Shown here: piece after piece, positions 17,171 through 26,375 of the stretch
Numbering within the stretch: the first letter of the stretch is position 1
How the letters are laid out: each line of letters starts with the position of its first letter
Source of the DNA: Pseudomonas karstica
Lineage (GTDB): Bacteria > Pseudomonadota > Gammaproteobacteria > Pseudomonadales > Pseudomonadaceae
DNA length: 64,000 nucleotides
Direction of reading: 5' to 3'
NCBI RefSeq assembly: GCF_009707515.1
Contig: NZ_WLYI01000032.1
Span: forward strand, 22,706-86,705
Made by a program: the position numbers and the translations under genes
The notes under the pieces: model-generated
The model's database searches: none
The model's input: only the letters and a program-made list of their open reading frames with translations
What the model was told of the DNA's origin: nothing

Positions 17171-17917
17171 ATGACTGTCTTTTTCATCGGTGCCGGCCCC
17201 GGCGACCCGGAACTGATCACCGTCAAGGGTCAACGGCTGATTCATCGCTGCCCGGTGATCATCTATGCCGGCTCCCTTGTCCCGGCAGCCGTACTGGAAG
17301 GCCATCAAGCTGAACAGGTGGTTAACAGCGCTGAGCTGCACCTGGAACAGATCATCGAGCTGATGCGGGCCGCCCATGAAAAAGGCCAGGATGTAGCGCG
17401 GGTGCATTCCGGCGACCCGAGCCTGTATGGCGCGATTGGCGAGCAAATCCGCTGCTTGAGGGCGCGAGGCATTCCATTCCAGATCATCCCGGGCGTGACA
17501 GCGGTGGCTGCTTGCGCGGCACTGCTGGAAACTGAGCTGACCCTGCCGGACATCGCCCAGAGCGTGATCCTGACCCGTTATGCCGATAAAACCACAATGC
17601 CAGCGGGTGAAGCCTTCAACAGCCTGGCGCAGCATGGCACCACCATGGCGATTCATCTGGGGGTCAATCACCTGGAAAGGATCGTCACCGAACTGCTGCC
17701 GCACTATGGCGCAGACTGCCCGATCGCCGTGGTGCATCGAGCCACATGGCCGGATCAGGATTGGGCTATCGGGACGTTGGCGGATATTGCCCAGAAGGTT
17801 GCTGCCAAGGGCTTCAGGCGTACCGCGTTGATCGTCGTGGGCCGGGTGTTGGCCAGCGACAGCTTCAGCGAGTCATCGCTGTATCGTGCAGGACATGCCC
17901 ACCTTTATCGACCTTGA
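17171..17917 (+). CDS. cobM: precorrin-4 C11-methyltransferase
   Basis: 248-residue SAM-dependent methyltransferase of the tetrapyrrole methylase family that methylates C-11 of precorrin-4 in the aerobic corrin pathway. Visible motifs: FIGAGPGDPELITVKG at the N-terminus, YAGSLVP, VHSGDPSLYGAIGEQ (SAM site) and IPGVTAVAACAA. CobM rather than CobI/CobJ is indicated by YAGSLVP and the short length. Start ATG 17171. It is the last gene of the riboswitch-controlled cbtB-cbtA-cobE-cobM unit and is followed by an inverted repeat and a strong bidirectional terminator. Confidence 0.95.
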   Translation: MTVFFIGAGPGDPELITVKGQRLIHRCPVIIYAGSLVPAAVLEGHQAEQVVNSAELHLEQIIELMRAAHEKGQDVARVHSGDPSLYGAIGEQIRCLRARGIPFQIIPGVTAVAACAALLETELTLPDIAQSVILTRYADKTTMPAGEAFNSLAQHGTTMAIHLGVNHLERIVTELLPHYGADCPIAVVHRATWPDQDWAIGTLADIAQKVAAKGFRRTALIVVGRVLASDSFSESSLYRAGHAHLYRP

Positions 17918-17945
17918 AAAGCGGACGCAGAGCGTCCAGGGATGC

Positions 17946-17968
17946 GTTCCCACGCAGAGCGTGGGAAC
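17946..17968. repeat. GTTCCCACGC inverted repeat
   Basis: GTTCCCACGC and GCGTGGGAAC separated by 3 nt, a short member of the same element family found at 10186-10292 and 50364-50391. It lies between cobM and the terminator. Confidence 0.7.
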
Positions 17969-17992
17969 GATCATCCACGATCATCCAGGCAT

Positions 17993-18023
17993 AAAAAACG
18001 GCGCTCACGGGCGCCGTTTTTTT
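17993..18023. terminator. bidirectional Rho-independent terminator
   Basis: AAAAAACGGCGC, a 6 nt loop, then GCGCCGTTTTTTT. The symmetrical A and T tracts let it end both the cobM transcript (plus) and the convergent nfuA transcript (minus). Confidence 0.9.
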
Positions 18024-18043
18024 GTCCGCAGCGAACACCTTAC

Positions 18044-18628
18044 TTAGTAGTAGGCGTTTTCTTTCTGCGTGTGGTCGGTCACGTCACGTACACCCTTGAG
18101 CTCGGGAATCCGCTCCAGCAGGGTGCGCTCGATGCCTTCGCGCAAGGTCACGTCCGCCTGGCCGCAGCCCTGGCAGCCACCACCGAACTTCAGCACCGCG
18201 ATGCCGTCATCAACCACATCAATCAGGCTGACCTGACCGCCGTGGCTGGCCAGCCCCGGGTTGATTTCGGTTTGCAGGTAGTAGTTGATGCGCTCGTTGA
18301 CCGGGCTGTCGGCGTTGACGTTCGGCACTTTGGCGTTCGGCGCCTTGATGGTCAGTTGGCCGCCCATGCGGTCGGTGGCGTAGTCGACTACGGCATCGTC
18401 CAGGAAGGCCTCGCTGAAGGCGTCGATGTACGCGGTGAAGCTTTTCAGCCCCAGGGCGGTGTCTTCGGGCTTTTCTTCCCCCGGCTTGCAGTAGGCAATG
18501 CACGTCTCGGCGTACTGGGTGCCGGGCTGGGTGATAAAGACGCGAATCCCGATGCCCGGGGTGTTCTGCTTGGACAGCAGATCAGCCAGGTAATCGTGGG
18601 CGGCGTCAGTAATGGTTATGGCAGTCAT
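18044..18628 (-). CDS. nfuA: Fe-S biogenesis protein NfuA
   Basis: 194-residue iron-sulfur carrier that transfers 4Fe-4S clusters to client enzymes, especially under oxidative stress or iron limitation. The N-terminal ~100 residues are a degenerate A-type (HesB-like) domain lacking the usual cysteine set. The C-terminal NifU domain has the cluster motif GGGCQGCGQAD (CxxC near residues 151-154). Monocistronic, convergent with cobM across a shared terminator. Confidence 0.96.
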   Translation of the reverse strand: MTAITITDAAHDYLADLLSKQNTPGIGIRVFITQPGTQYAETCIAYCKPGEEKPEDTALGLKSFTAYIDAFSEAFLDDAVVDYATDRMGGQLTIKAPNAKVPNVNADSPVNERINYYLQTEINPGLASHGGQVSLIDVVDDGIAVLKFGGGCQGCGQADVTLREGIERTLLERIPELKGVRDVTDHTQKENAYY

Positions 18629-18717
18629 GGAAACTCCTCACAGGCTTGCCCGCAGTTTACGCCAAATTATTACGGAGGTACAAAGTCCTAGTGTTTTTGT
18701 CGGGATACGGTTTTTTT

Positions 18718-19408
18718 GGGGGGTGGGGTTGGGGGGGCATATCCGTTGCTGCGGTTACGGCTGCGTATGGTTCCGCCCTTACGGCGGGTCACTTTCGAAA
18801 AGCGCGAAAGTAACCAAAGCGCTCTTGCCCCAACACTCGGTGCCTCGCCTAGGCTCGGCATGCCCGAACGCAGGCATTACTCCGTGGGCCGCCGCGACGG
18901 GCCATCCATGGCCCAACACGGCTAAACCGGCGTCCTGCCGGTTTGCCCACTGCGTAATACCTGCGTTCGGCCAGCGTGGTTTAACGGGGCGCCTAGATCA
19001 AAAACAGAGCAAAAGCGAGGCGGCCTGACAGCCGACCTATCCTCTGAAGCGTACGCGCTGTTGCTCTTGCCCTGACGTCCTTATTCGCTGACGAAGTCAG
19101 CACTCTCTTGATCTGGCTGTTGATCTTGATCTAGGCGCCCCGTTAAACCACGATGGCCGGAGTCCGGCATTGATTCGGGGGGTAAACCGGCAGGACGCCG
19201 GTTTAGCCGCACTGGGCCAGGGATGGCCCATTGCGGCGGCCCCCCGGATCAATGTCGGACTGCGGGCATGCCGAGCCACAGCGAGGCACCAAGTGGTGGG
19301 GCAAGAGCCCTTTGCTTACTTTGGGGCTTTTCCAAAGTGAGTCGCTGTAAAAGCGAAACCAATAGCCGCCGTGACCGCAGCAACGGATATGCCCCCAATC
19401 CCACCCCC
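18718..19408. repeat. ~690 bp composite inverted repeat (two ~285 bp arms)
   Basis: Arm 1 (18718 to about 19001) begins GGGGGTGGGGTTGGGGG, passes through GCATATCCGTTGCTGCGG, GGGTCACTTTCG and CTAAACCGGCGTCCTGCCGG, and ends GCGCCTAGATCAA. Arm 2 (about 19126-19408) is its reverse complement with mismatches. A ~125 bp centre separates them. Short open frames here are not credible genes. A third copy of the arm, in arm-1 orientation, starts at 63793 and runs off the window. This block accounts for most of the 790 bp between nfuA and cti. Confidence 0.9.
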
Positions 19409-19417
19409 AACAACCAC

Positions 19418-21709
19418 CTACAAATTCTCATACCGATTCATATCCAACACCCCCTCTTCCACCGGCGTGGACTCCCGGATGTACCGCGACAAGTCATGAA
19501 AATACTGCCAAAACTGCGGATGACTACGGCGAATCCCCCACCGATCCACAATTGCCTCAAACCGCTTCGCATCCTTGGCATTTTCCATCGCCGCCACAAA
19601 CTCCGGCACTTCCTCAGCCGGAATATTGAACATGAAATTCGGATAGCTACTCAGCACCCCCGGATAAATCGTCACCGTATCCAGCCCCGGCTGATAGCGA
19701 TAAGCCTCACCCAACATAAACGCCACATTACTGTGCGCCCGGTTACGCAACAGGCTATAGACCTCACGCTTACCACTGCGAGTCTCGATCCGTAGCATCG
19801 TAGCCTCCGGCAGTTGCTCAATCACCTTGAGCCCAGCCGCCGGTCGCGAGGTCAATCGGCTCAAGGCCTGTTCAGCATCCCGCAGCACCGGATCAATACC
19901 TGGACGTGAACAATAGGCACTGACACACCGGTTGATCGGGTCCGGGCTGACGTTCAGCTCGCCATAACGGGCCAGCAGTTGGTTGGCAAAGTCGCGCTTG
20001 GGGTCCTTTTCATCCAGCGCCAGGCCAGTGGGCTTGTTATCGTCGATGGCTTCATAGTCCAGCCACAGCTTGACCTTGCCACTATTCTGATACCAATCGT
20101 CGAGGAAACCCTCCCGGGTGTCGGCGGGCATCAGGCGCAGGAAATTCTGTTCGGCACCGTTACGGATCAGGTCGAAATACAGCCGAGTCTGCGCCTGATG
20201 GGAGACGTTGCCAAAGACATCGAAGTTGACCGCCAACTGGTAATAAGTGCGCTCCAGCAACGGGTAGTCGAAAAGCCACATCGTTTGCGGGACTTCGCCG
20301 ATCAGCCCCTTGTTCACCGCAGCGCTGTCGAAGTGACGGAAGATCGATAACAACGCATTATCGTTACCCGCCCACAAGGTTGACCAGCCGGGCGGCGATA
20401 AGTCCGTGTAGCTGTCGCGGCGCAGAGCCTCATAGGCGTTGCGCTTGTCGCGGTAAGCCAGCCACAGGCTCAGTACACTGCCCACGTCATCGTTCTGCCC
20501 CGGCATCGCCAGCAATGGCGTGGCTTGGCCACGGTAGCGCGCATCGGTGATGTACAGGTCATGCTCAGGATCCTGGAACAGGGTCCAGAAGTTGTCGCGA
20601 ATAACATCCGTGGCAATCTGTCCGCGGCACACGGGGCCGCGAATAAAGGTGCGCACGAAGTATTCGGCGTTATCCAGCATGAACTGGTAACGGGCCTTGG
20701 CCGGGATGGCTTCGAAGGTCTCGAAGGGATTGGCCCGGCGCCCTGGCCCGTAGCCCGGCAGTGCATTGACCTGCCAGTCGCCGGCGTAGAACAACGACTT
20801 GACCCGGGCCATTTTCTCGGCACTAAACGGATAGGTGATGTGCGTCTTGTGCACGATCACCCCTTGAACCGGCCACAGGCGATAGTACACCTGAGTCCCC
20901 GGATCATCATTGGGGCGACGGGTGTTGATCAAGTCAATCGGCTGGCCACTGGGGGTTCTGGAGCGTACCCACTGGAAAAAATGCCCCGGCTCGCTGCCTT
21001 CAAAATAGATATGCGCCAGGAACAGATGCTCGTACAGCCAGCGCGCCACCAAGCTTTCCCGGGCGCCAGGTTGGTTGAACAGGTTTTCCCACTGCTGGAC
21101 CTGCAGCGCTTCCTTCGCGCTGGGTGCCAGGCCTTGTTCGTCGATCGGGGCTCCGGAGGCCAGCCAGCGTTGCAGGGTCTGGTACTGCTGGTCGGTCAGC
21201 CCGGTGACGGCCAGGGGCATGCCTTCCCTGGGGTGAGCGCCGGCATAGGCCTCGAACTCTCCAGGCAATGGGCACATATTCTCGCGATTCAGGCCCAGGA
21301 CGATGTCGTCTGGCAACTTGGCATTGGGCTGCAGGGGCACCTTATGCCCCAACTCCAGCATCCGCGCCATCAACGCCGCCTGGCTACCCTGGGCGTCGAG
21401 CACCGAGCCAAAGCCCTGGCGCTGCCAGGCGGCCTTGCCGAAAGCGTCATAGAACAAACGGGTGGGCTGCGTTGCCTTGCCGCGCTCGCCGTCGTAGACC
21501 GGAACCTTGGTGGCCCCTCGCGCAACCCCTTCACCGCTGCCCAGGTTGAGCTGACAGGCCGAATCGTAGCAGGCGTGGCAAGCCACGCACTTCTGGGTAA
21601 AGATCGGTTGAATGTCCCGGGCATAGGAAATCGCCGGGGCAGGACCCTGGGCCTGGGTGCTGCTGGCAATCAGCAATAGGAAAGTGCTGATGATGAGGCG
21701 ATGCGACAT
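19418..21709 (-). CDS. cti: fatty acid cis/trans isomerase
   Basis: 763-residue periplasmic haem protein that converts cis-unsaturated membrane fatty acids to trans isomers, a rapid response to solvents and heat in Pseudomonas. A signal peptide (LIISTFLLLIASSTQAQG) precedes a cytochrome-type CVACH motif (CxxCH) at about residues 37-41, as expected for Cti. Length is typical. The gene is alone: its 3' end abuts a long inverted repeat and its upstream region is shared with divergent metH. Confidence 0.95.
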   Translation of the reverse strand: MSHRLIISTFLLLIASSTQAQGPAPAISYARDIQPIFTQKCVACHACYDSACQLNLGSGEGVARGATKVPVYDGERGKATQPTRLFYDAFGKAAWQRQGFGSVLDAQGSQAALMARMLELGHKVPLQPNAKLPDDIVLGLNRENMCPLPGEFEAYAGAHPREGMPLAVTGLTDQQYQTLQRWLASGAPIDEQGLAPSAKEALQVQQWENLFNQPGARESLVARWLYEHLFLAHIYFEGSEPGHFFQWVRSRTPSGQPIDLINTRRPNDDPGTQVYYRLWPVQGVIVHKTHITYPFSAEKMARVKSLFYAGDWQVNALPGYGPGRRANPFETFEAIPAKARYQFMLDNAEYFVRTFIRGPVCRGQIATDVIRDNFWTLFQDPEHDLYITDARYRGQATPLLAMPGQNDDVGSVLSLWLAYRDKRNAYEALRRDSYTDLSPPGWSTLWAGNDNALLSIFRHFDSAAVNKGLIGEVPQTMWLFDYPLLERTYYQLAVNFDVFGNVSHQAQTRLYFDLIRNGAEQNFLRLMPADTREGFLDDWYQNSGKVKLWLDYEAIDDNKPTGLALDEKDPKRDFANQLLARYGELNVSPDPINRCVSAYCSRPGIDPVLRDAEQALSRLTSRPAAGLKVIEQLPEATMLRIETRSGKREVYSLLRNRAHSNVAFMLGEAYRYQPGLDTVTIYPGVLSSYPNFMFNIPAEEVPEFVAAMENAKDAKRFEAIVDRWGIRRSHPQFWQYFHDLSRYIRESTPVEEGVLDMNRYENL

Positions 21710-21871
21710 GTTCCCGGTCCCGATTCAATGCGTGTGATAAACCGGGCGATTCTACCGAGGTACTGCCACCACCAACATGAGCGATATTCATGCAAACCCC
21801 GAACATACTCAAAAAGCGCACAGGTTTGTTATGATCCATACCCTTCGTAATCGCCTGACCAGAGTAGTCCC

Positions 21872-24800
21872 ATGTCCGATCGTAGCGTTCGTCTGCAAGC
21901 CCTCCACCAAGCTCTCAAGGAACGCATCCTGATCCTGGATGGCGGTATGGGCACGATGATCCAGAGCTACAAACTGGAAGAAGGAGATTACCGTGGCCAA
22001 CGCTTCGCTGACTGGCCGAGCGACGTCAAGGGCAACAACGACCTGTTGATCATCACCCGTCCGGACGTGATCGGCGGGATCGAAAAGGCCTACCTGGATG
22101 CCGGCGCCGACATTCTCGAAACCAACACGTTCAACGCCACCCAGGTGTCCCAGGCCGACTACGGCATGCAAGAGCTGGCCTACGAATTGAACGTAGAGGG
22201 TGCCCGCCTGGCGCGTAAGGTCGCTGACGCAAAAACCCTCGAGACCCCGGATCGCCCGCGTTTCGTCGCCGGCGTCCTCGGCCCTACCAGCCGTACCTGC
22301 TCACTGTCGCCTGACGTGAACAACCCCGGCTACCGCAACGTGACCTTCGATGAACTGGTGGAGAACTACACCGAGGCCACCAAAGGCCTGATCGAAGGCG
22401 GTGCGGACATGATCCTCATCGAAACCATCTTCGACACCCTCAACGCCAAGGCCGCGATCTTCGCCGTGCAGGGCGTGTACGAGGAGTTGGGCGTCGAATT
22501 GCCAATCATGATTTCCGGCACCATCACCGACGCCTCCGGCCGCACCCTGTCGGGCCAGACCACTGAAGCGTTCTGGAACTCCATCAGCCACGCCAAGCCG
22601 ATTTCCGTAGGCCTGAACTGTGCCCTTGGGGCCAGTGAACTGCGACCGTACCTGGAAGAGCTGTCGAACAAGGCCAGCACCTACGTTTCCGCCCACCCGA
22701 ACGCCGGCCTGCCCAACGAATTCGGCGAGTACGACGAACTGCCAGCCGAAACCGCCAAGGTCATCGAGGAATTCGCCCAGAGCGGCTTCCTCAACATTGT
22801 CGGCGGTTGCTGCGGTACCACACCGGGGCATATCGAAGCCATTGCCAACGCTGTGGCCGGCTATGCCCCGCGCCAGATTCCGGACATTCCCAAGGCCTGT
22901 CGCTTGTCGGGCCTGGAGCCGTTCACCATTGATCGCAGCTCGTTGTTCGTCAACGTCGGCGAGCGGACCAACATCACCGGTTCCGCCAAATTCGCCCGGC
23001 TGATCCGTGAAGACAACTACACCGAAGCCCTGGAAGTCGCCCTGCAACAGGTGGAAGCCGGCGCCCAGGTGATCGACATCAACATGGACGAAGGCATGCT
23101 CGATTCGAAGAAGGCCATGGTGACCTTCCTCAATCTGATTGCCGGCGAGCCGGACATCTCCCGCGTGCCAATCATGATCGACTCCTCCAAGTGGGAAGTG
23201 ATCGAGGCCGGCCTGAAGTGCATCCAGGGCAAGGGCATCGTCAACTCCATCAGTATGAAGGAAGGCGTAGAGCAGTTCATTCACCACGCCAAACTGTGCA
23301 AGCGCTACGGCGCCGCGGTGGTGGTGATGGCGTTCGACGAGTCCGGCCAGGCCGACACCGAGGCGCGTAAAAAGGAAATCTGCAAACGCTCCTACGACAT
23401 CCTGGTCAATGACGTGGGCTTCCCACCGGAAGACATCATTTTCGACCCGAACATCTTTGCCATCGCCACCGGTATCGAAGAGCACAATAACTATGCCGTC
23501 GACTTCATCAACGCCTGTGCCTATATCCGTGACGAACTGCCTTACGCCCTGACCTCGGGCGGCGTGTCCAACGTGTCGTTCTCGTTCCGCGGCAACAACC
23601 CGGTACGTGAGGCGATCCACTCGGTGTTCCTGCTGTACGCGATCCGCAATGGCCTGACCATGGGTATCGTCAACGCCGGCCAGTTGGAGATCTACGACCA
23701 GATCCCGGCGGAACTGCGTGACACCGTTGAAGACGTGATCCTCAATCGCACCCCGGAAGGCACCGACGCCCTCCTCGCCATCGCCGACAAATACAAGGGC
23801 GATGGCAGCGTCAAGGAAGCCGAGACCGAGGAATGGCGCGGCTGGCACGTCAACAAGCGCCTGGAACACGCGCTGGTCAAGGGCATCACCACCCACATCG
23901 TGGAAGACACCGAGGAATCCCGGCAGTCCTTCGCCCGCCCGATCGAGGTGATCGAAGGCCCACTGATGTCTGGCATGAACATCGTCGGCGACCTGTTCGG
24001 CGCCGGCAAAATGTTCCTGCCCCAGGTGGTGAAATCCGCCCGGGTGATGAAACAGGCCGTGGCCCACTTGATTCCGTTTATCGAGCTGGAAAAAGGCGAC
24101 AAGCCTGAAGCCAAGGGCAAGATCCTGATGGCTACCGTGAAAGGCGACGTGCATGACATCGGCAAGAACATTGTCGGCGTGGTGCTCGGCTGCAACGGCT
24201 ATGACATCGTCGACTTGGGCGTGATGGTACCGGCAGAGAAGATCCTCCAAGTGGCCAAGGAACAAAAATGCGACATCATCGGCCTGTCCGGCCTGATCAC
24301 CCCATCCCTGGATGAAATGGTCCACGTGGCCCGCGAGATGCAACGCCAGGATTTCCACCTGCCGTTGATGATCGGTGGCGCTACGACGTCCAAGGCGCAC
24401 ACGGCAGTGAAGATCGAACCCAAGTACAGCAATGACGCTGTGATCTACGTCACCGACGCTTCCCGCGCGGTGGGCGTGGCCACGCAGTTGCTGTCCAAGG
24501 AGCTGAAAGCCGGTTTTGTCGAGAAAACCCGCCTGGAATACATCGACGTACGCGAGCGCACCGCCAACCGCAGCGCCCGTACCGAGCGCTTGAGTTATCC
24601 GGCGGCCATCGCCAAGAAGCCGCAGTTCGATTGGAGCCACTACACGCCGGTCAAGCCGACGTTCACAGGCGCCAAGGTACTGGACAATATCGACCTCAAC
24701 GTCCTGGCCGAGTACATCGACTGGACGCCGTTCTTTATCTCTTGGGACCTGGCCGGCAAATTCCCACGCATCCTTGACGATGAAGTCGTCGGTGAAGCCG

Positions 24801-25582
24801 CCACCGCGTTGTACGCCGACGCCCGGGAAATGCTGAAAAAACTGATCGACGAAAAGCTCATCAGTGCCCGCGCCGTGTTTGGCTTCTGGCCGACCAACCA
24901 GGTGCAGGACGATGACCTGGAAGTCTACGGCGACGACGGCCAGCCGCTGGCTCGCCTGCACCACTTGCGCCAACAGATCATCAAGACCGACGGCAAGCCG
25001 AACTTTTCCCTGGCCGACTTCGTGGCCCCCAAGGACAGCGGCGTGGCCGACTACATCGGCGGCTTCATCACCACCGCCGGCATCGGTGCCGAAGAAGTGG
25101 CCAAGGCTTATCAGGACGCAGGGGACGATTACAACTCGATCATGGTCAAGGCCCTGGCCGACCGCCTGGCCGAGGCCTGCGCCGAGTGGCTGCACCAGCA
25201 GGTTCGCAAGGACTACTGGGGCTACGCCAAAGACGAGCAATTGGACAACGATGCGCTGATCAAGGAGCAATACAGCGGCATCCGCCCTGCCCCCGGCTAC
25301 CCGGCGTGCCCGGATCACACCGAGAAAAGCGCGCTGTTCAAGCTCCTGGACCCCGAGGCCAGCGAAATGCAGGCCGGACGCAGCGGCGTGTTCCTCACCG
25401 AGCATTATGCGATGTTCCCGGCGGCAGCAGTCAGTGGCTGGTATTTCGCCCACCCACAGGCGCAGTACTTTGCCGTGGGCAAGGTCGACAAGGATCAGGT
25501 GACGAGCTACACCGCCCGTAAAGGTCAGGACTTGGCCGTAAGCGAGCGGTGGCTGGCGCCGAACCTGGGTTACGACAACTGA
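21872..25582 (+). CDS. metH: cobalamin-dependent methionine synthase
   Basis: 1236 residues, the full four-module enzyme that methylates homocysteine using methyltetrahydrofolate and methylcobalamin. Order: homocysteine/zinc domain (about 1-335, zinc cysteines including GGCCGTTPGHI), pterin domain (from NVGERTNITGSAKF, about 355-620), B12 domain with DVHDIGKN (cobalt-ligating His, near residue 760) and GGATTSKAHTAVK, and C-terminal reactivation domain (about 900-1236, binding site RPAPGYPACPDH). No B12 riboswitch is visible in the 160 bp upstream. Closeness to the cobalamin clusters fits a metabolic link but is probably incidental. Confidence 0.98.
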   Translation: MSDRSVRLQALHQALKERILILDGGMGTMIQSYKLEEGDYRGQRFADWPSDVKGNNDLLIITRPDVIGGIEKAYLDAGADILETNTFNATQVSQADYGMQELAYELNVEGARLARKVADAKTLETPDRPRFVAGVLGPTSRTCSLSPDVNNPGYRNVTFDELVENYTEATKGLIEGGADMILIETIFDTLNAKAAIFAVQGVYEELGVELPIMISGTITDASGRTLSGQTTEAFWNSISHAKPISVGLNCALGASELRPYLEELSNKASTYVSAHPNAGLPNEFGEYDELPAETAKVIEEFAQSGFLNIVGGCCGTTPGHIEAIANAVAGYAPRQIPDIPKACRLSGLEPFTIDRSSLFVNVGERTNITGSAKFARLIREDNYTEALEVALQQVEAGAQVIDINMDEGMLDSKKAMVTFLNLIAGEPDISRVPIMIDSSKWEVIEAGLKCIQGKGIVNSISMKEGVEQFIHHAKLCKRYGAAVVVMAFDESGQADTEARKKEICKRSYDILVNDVGFPPEDIIFDPNIFAIATGIEEHNNYAVDFINACAYIRDELPYALTSGGVSNVSFSFRGNNPVREAIHSVFLLYAIRNGLTMGIVNAGQLEIYDQIPAELRDTVEDVILNRTPEGTDALLAIADKYKGDGSVKEAETEEWRGWHVNKRLEHALVKGITTHIVEDTEESRQSFARPIEVIEGPLMSGMNIVGDLFGAGKMFLPQVVKSARVMKQAVAHLIPFIELEKGDKPEAKGKILMATVKGDVHDIGKNIVGVVLGCNGYDIVDLGVMVPAEKILQVAKEQKCDIIGLSGLITPSLDEMVHVAREMQRQDFHLPLMIGGATTSKAHTAVKIEPKYSNDAVIYVTDASRAVGVATQLLSKELKAGFVEKTRLEYIDVRERTANRSARTERLSYPAAIAKKPQFDWSHYTPVKPTFTGAKVLDNIDLNVLAEYIDWTPFFISWDLAGKFPRILDDEVVGEAATALYADAREMLKKLIDEKLISARAVFGFWPTNQVQDDDLEVYGDDGQPLARLHHLRQQIIKTDGKPNFSLADFVAPKDSGVADYIGGFITTAGIGAEEVAKAYQDAGDDYNSIMVKALADRLAEACAEWLHQQVRKDYWGYAKDEQLDNDALIKEQYSGIRPAPGYPACPDHTEKSALFKLLDPEASEMQAGRSGVFLTEHYAMFPAAAVSGWYFAHPQAQYFAVGKVDKDQVTSYTARKGQDLAVSERWLAPNLGYDN

Positions 25583-25587
25583 TCCCC

Positions 25588-25690
25588 TTGTAGGAGCGGG
25601 CTTGCCCGCGAAGGACTCAAGGACCCCGCGTGTATTCAGGTAGCACGCATTATCGTTGACGTCCTTAGCGGGCAAGCCCGCACCTACAAT
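25588..25690. repeat. REPIN: two inverted REP sequences
   Basis: TTGTAGGAGCGGGCTTGCCC at the left and GGGCAAGCCCGCACCTACAA at the right, ~55 bp between, form the classic mirrored REP doublet of Pseudomonas (each REP itself has a GCGGGC/GCCCGC stem). It sits 5 bp after metH and may shape or stabilise the 3' end of the message. Confidence 0.9.
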
Positions 25691-25741
25691 GAGAGGAGAA
25701 GTTGACTATGCTGTCCTCACACACCTTGTAGTGAGGGATGC

Positions 25742-25960
25742 ATGGACGATCCAGCCGACAACAAGCCGCCAACCTTCTGGCAAATGCTTCACAGCGTGGT
25801 GGCTGCCGCCTTTGGCGTGCAAAGCGGCAAGAACCGCGCCCGCGACTTCACCCACGGCAAGCCCAGCCATTTTGTGATCCTGGGCATCCTGTTCACGGCG
25901 GTGTTCGCGCTAACGCTGTTTGGCATCGTCAAGCTGGTGTTGCACCTGGCGGGGGTGTAG
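25742..25960 (+). CDS. DUF2970 small membrane protein
   Basis: 72-residue protein with the DUF2970 pattern: an N-terminal FWQMLHSVVAAAFGVQSGKN segment, a basic stretch, and a C-terminal transmembrane helix (about residues 48-68). Function is unknown. The ATG at 25742 follows a GAGGGATGC ribosome site. It is probably independent of metH given the REPIN between them. A hairpin follows the stop. Confidence 0.85.
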   Translation: MDDPADNKPPTFWQMLHSVVAAAFGVQSGKNRARDFTHGKPSHFVILGILFTAVFALTLFGIVKLVLHLAGV

Positions 25961-25970
25961 CCCATGCAGG

Positions 25971-25999
25971 ATGAGGGAGCAGCCCCGCGGCTCCCTCAT
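25971..25999. terminator. candidate bidirectional terminator hairpin
   Basis: ATGAGGGAGC pairs with GCTCCCTCAT across a 9 nt loop, between the convergent DUF2970 gene and the 37-residue membrane peptide gene. The downstream T tract is weak. Confidence 0.55.
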
Positions 26000-26028
26000 T
26001 TGCCTTACCTCAAGATCTCACCCTCGTC

Positions 26029-26142
26029 CTACTGATGACTGACCCAGAACACAGCGGTTGAAACCACCAGGATAATCAGGAAAAGAATCGCCCACGCGTC
26101 CACGGCACTGTCGCTTTTGCGGGCTTTGGTTGGATTGCTCAT
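26029..26142 (-). CDS. 37-residue predicted membrane microprotein
   Basis: Begins MSNPTKARKSDS and ends with one hydrophobic helix (AWAILFLIILVVSTAVFWVS), leaving a basic cytoplasmic N-terminus. The ATG at 26142 has a strong ribosome site (AGAGGCG). A longer in-frame reading to 26304 has no coding character upstream of this Met. Its compact basic-head plus helix architecture fits a regulatory or structural microprotein. I believe similar peptides occur in other pseudomonads but cannot check. Divergent from cysI. Confidence 0.65.
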   Translation of the reverse strand: MSNPTKARKSDSAVDAWAILFLIILVVSTAVFWVSHQ

Positions 26143-26375
26143 CGCATCGCCTCTTGTCGGTTTTATAGGTGATTGCATCAAGACTCGACCACAGTAAAGT
26201 CCATGATTGCCCGCATGACAAATGTGGGTAATACGATAACCAGTCTCATTAGTCGATTTGGTTCTTTGCATATACTCAAACATCACTTTTGCGCATAAAC
26301 GCAAACTGGTATCGTGCGCCGGCTCCGTTGGGAGTGCGCGGCCGTGCGCGCAGATTTGCCGAGAACAGGACCTAT

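Noticed and set aside
18716..19430. Short predicted proteins in the composite inverted repeat
   Set aside because: They read mirrored copies of the same repeat in both directions, without ribosome sites. Similar frames recur wherever the repeat occurs.
22301..25675. A 1124-codon open frame antisense to metH, and other long antisense frames (e.g. over cobN, pepN, cti)
   Set aside because: The opposite strand has a complete, conserved enzyme. Such long antisense frames are common in high-GC sequence and translate into low-complexity Gly/Val/Asp-rich protein.
26164..26190. Anr/FNR-type box between the microprotein gene and cysI
   Set aside because: GTGATTGCATCAA has a 3 nt spacer and a mismatched half-site, not TTGAT-N4-ATCAA.
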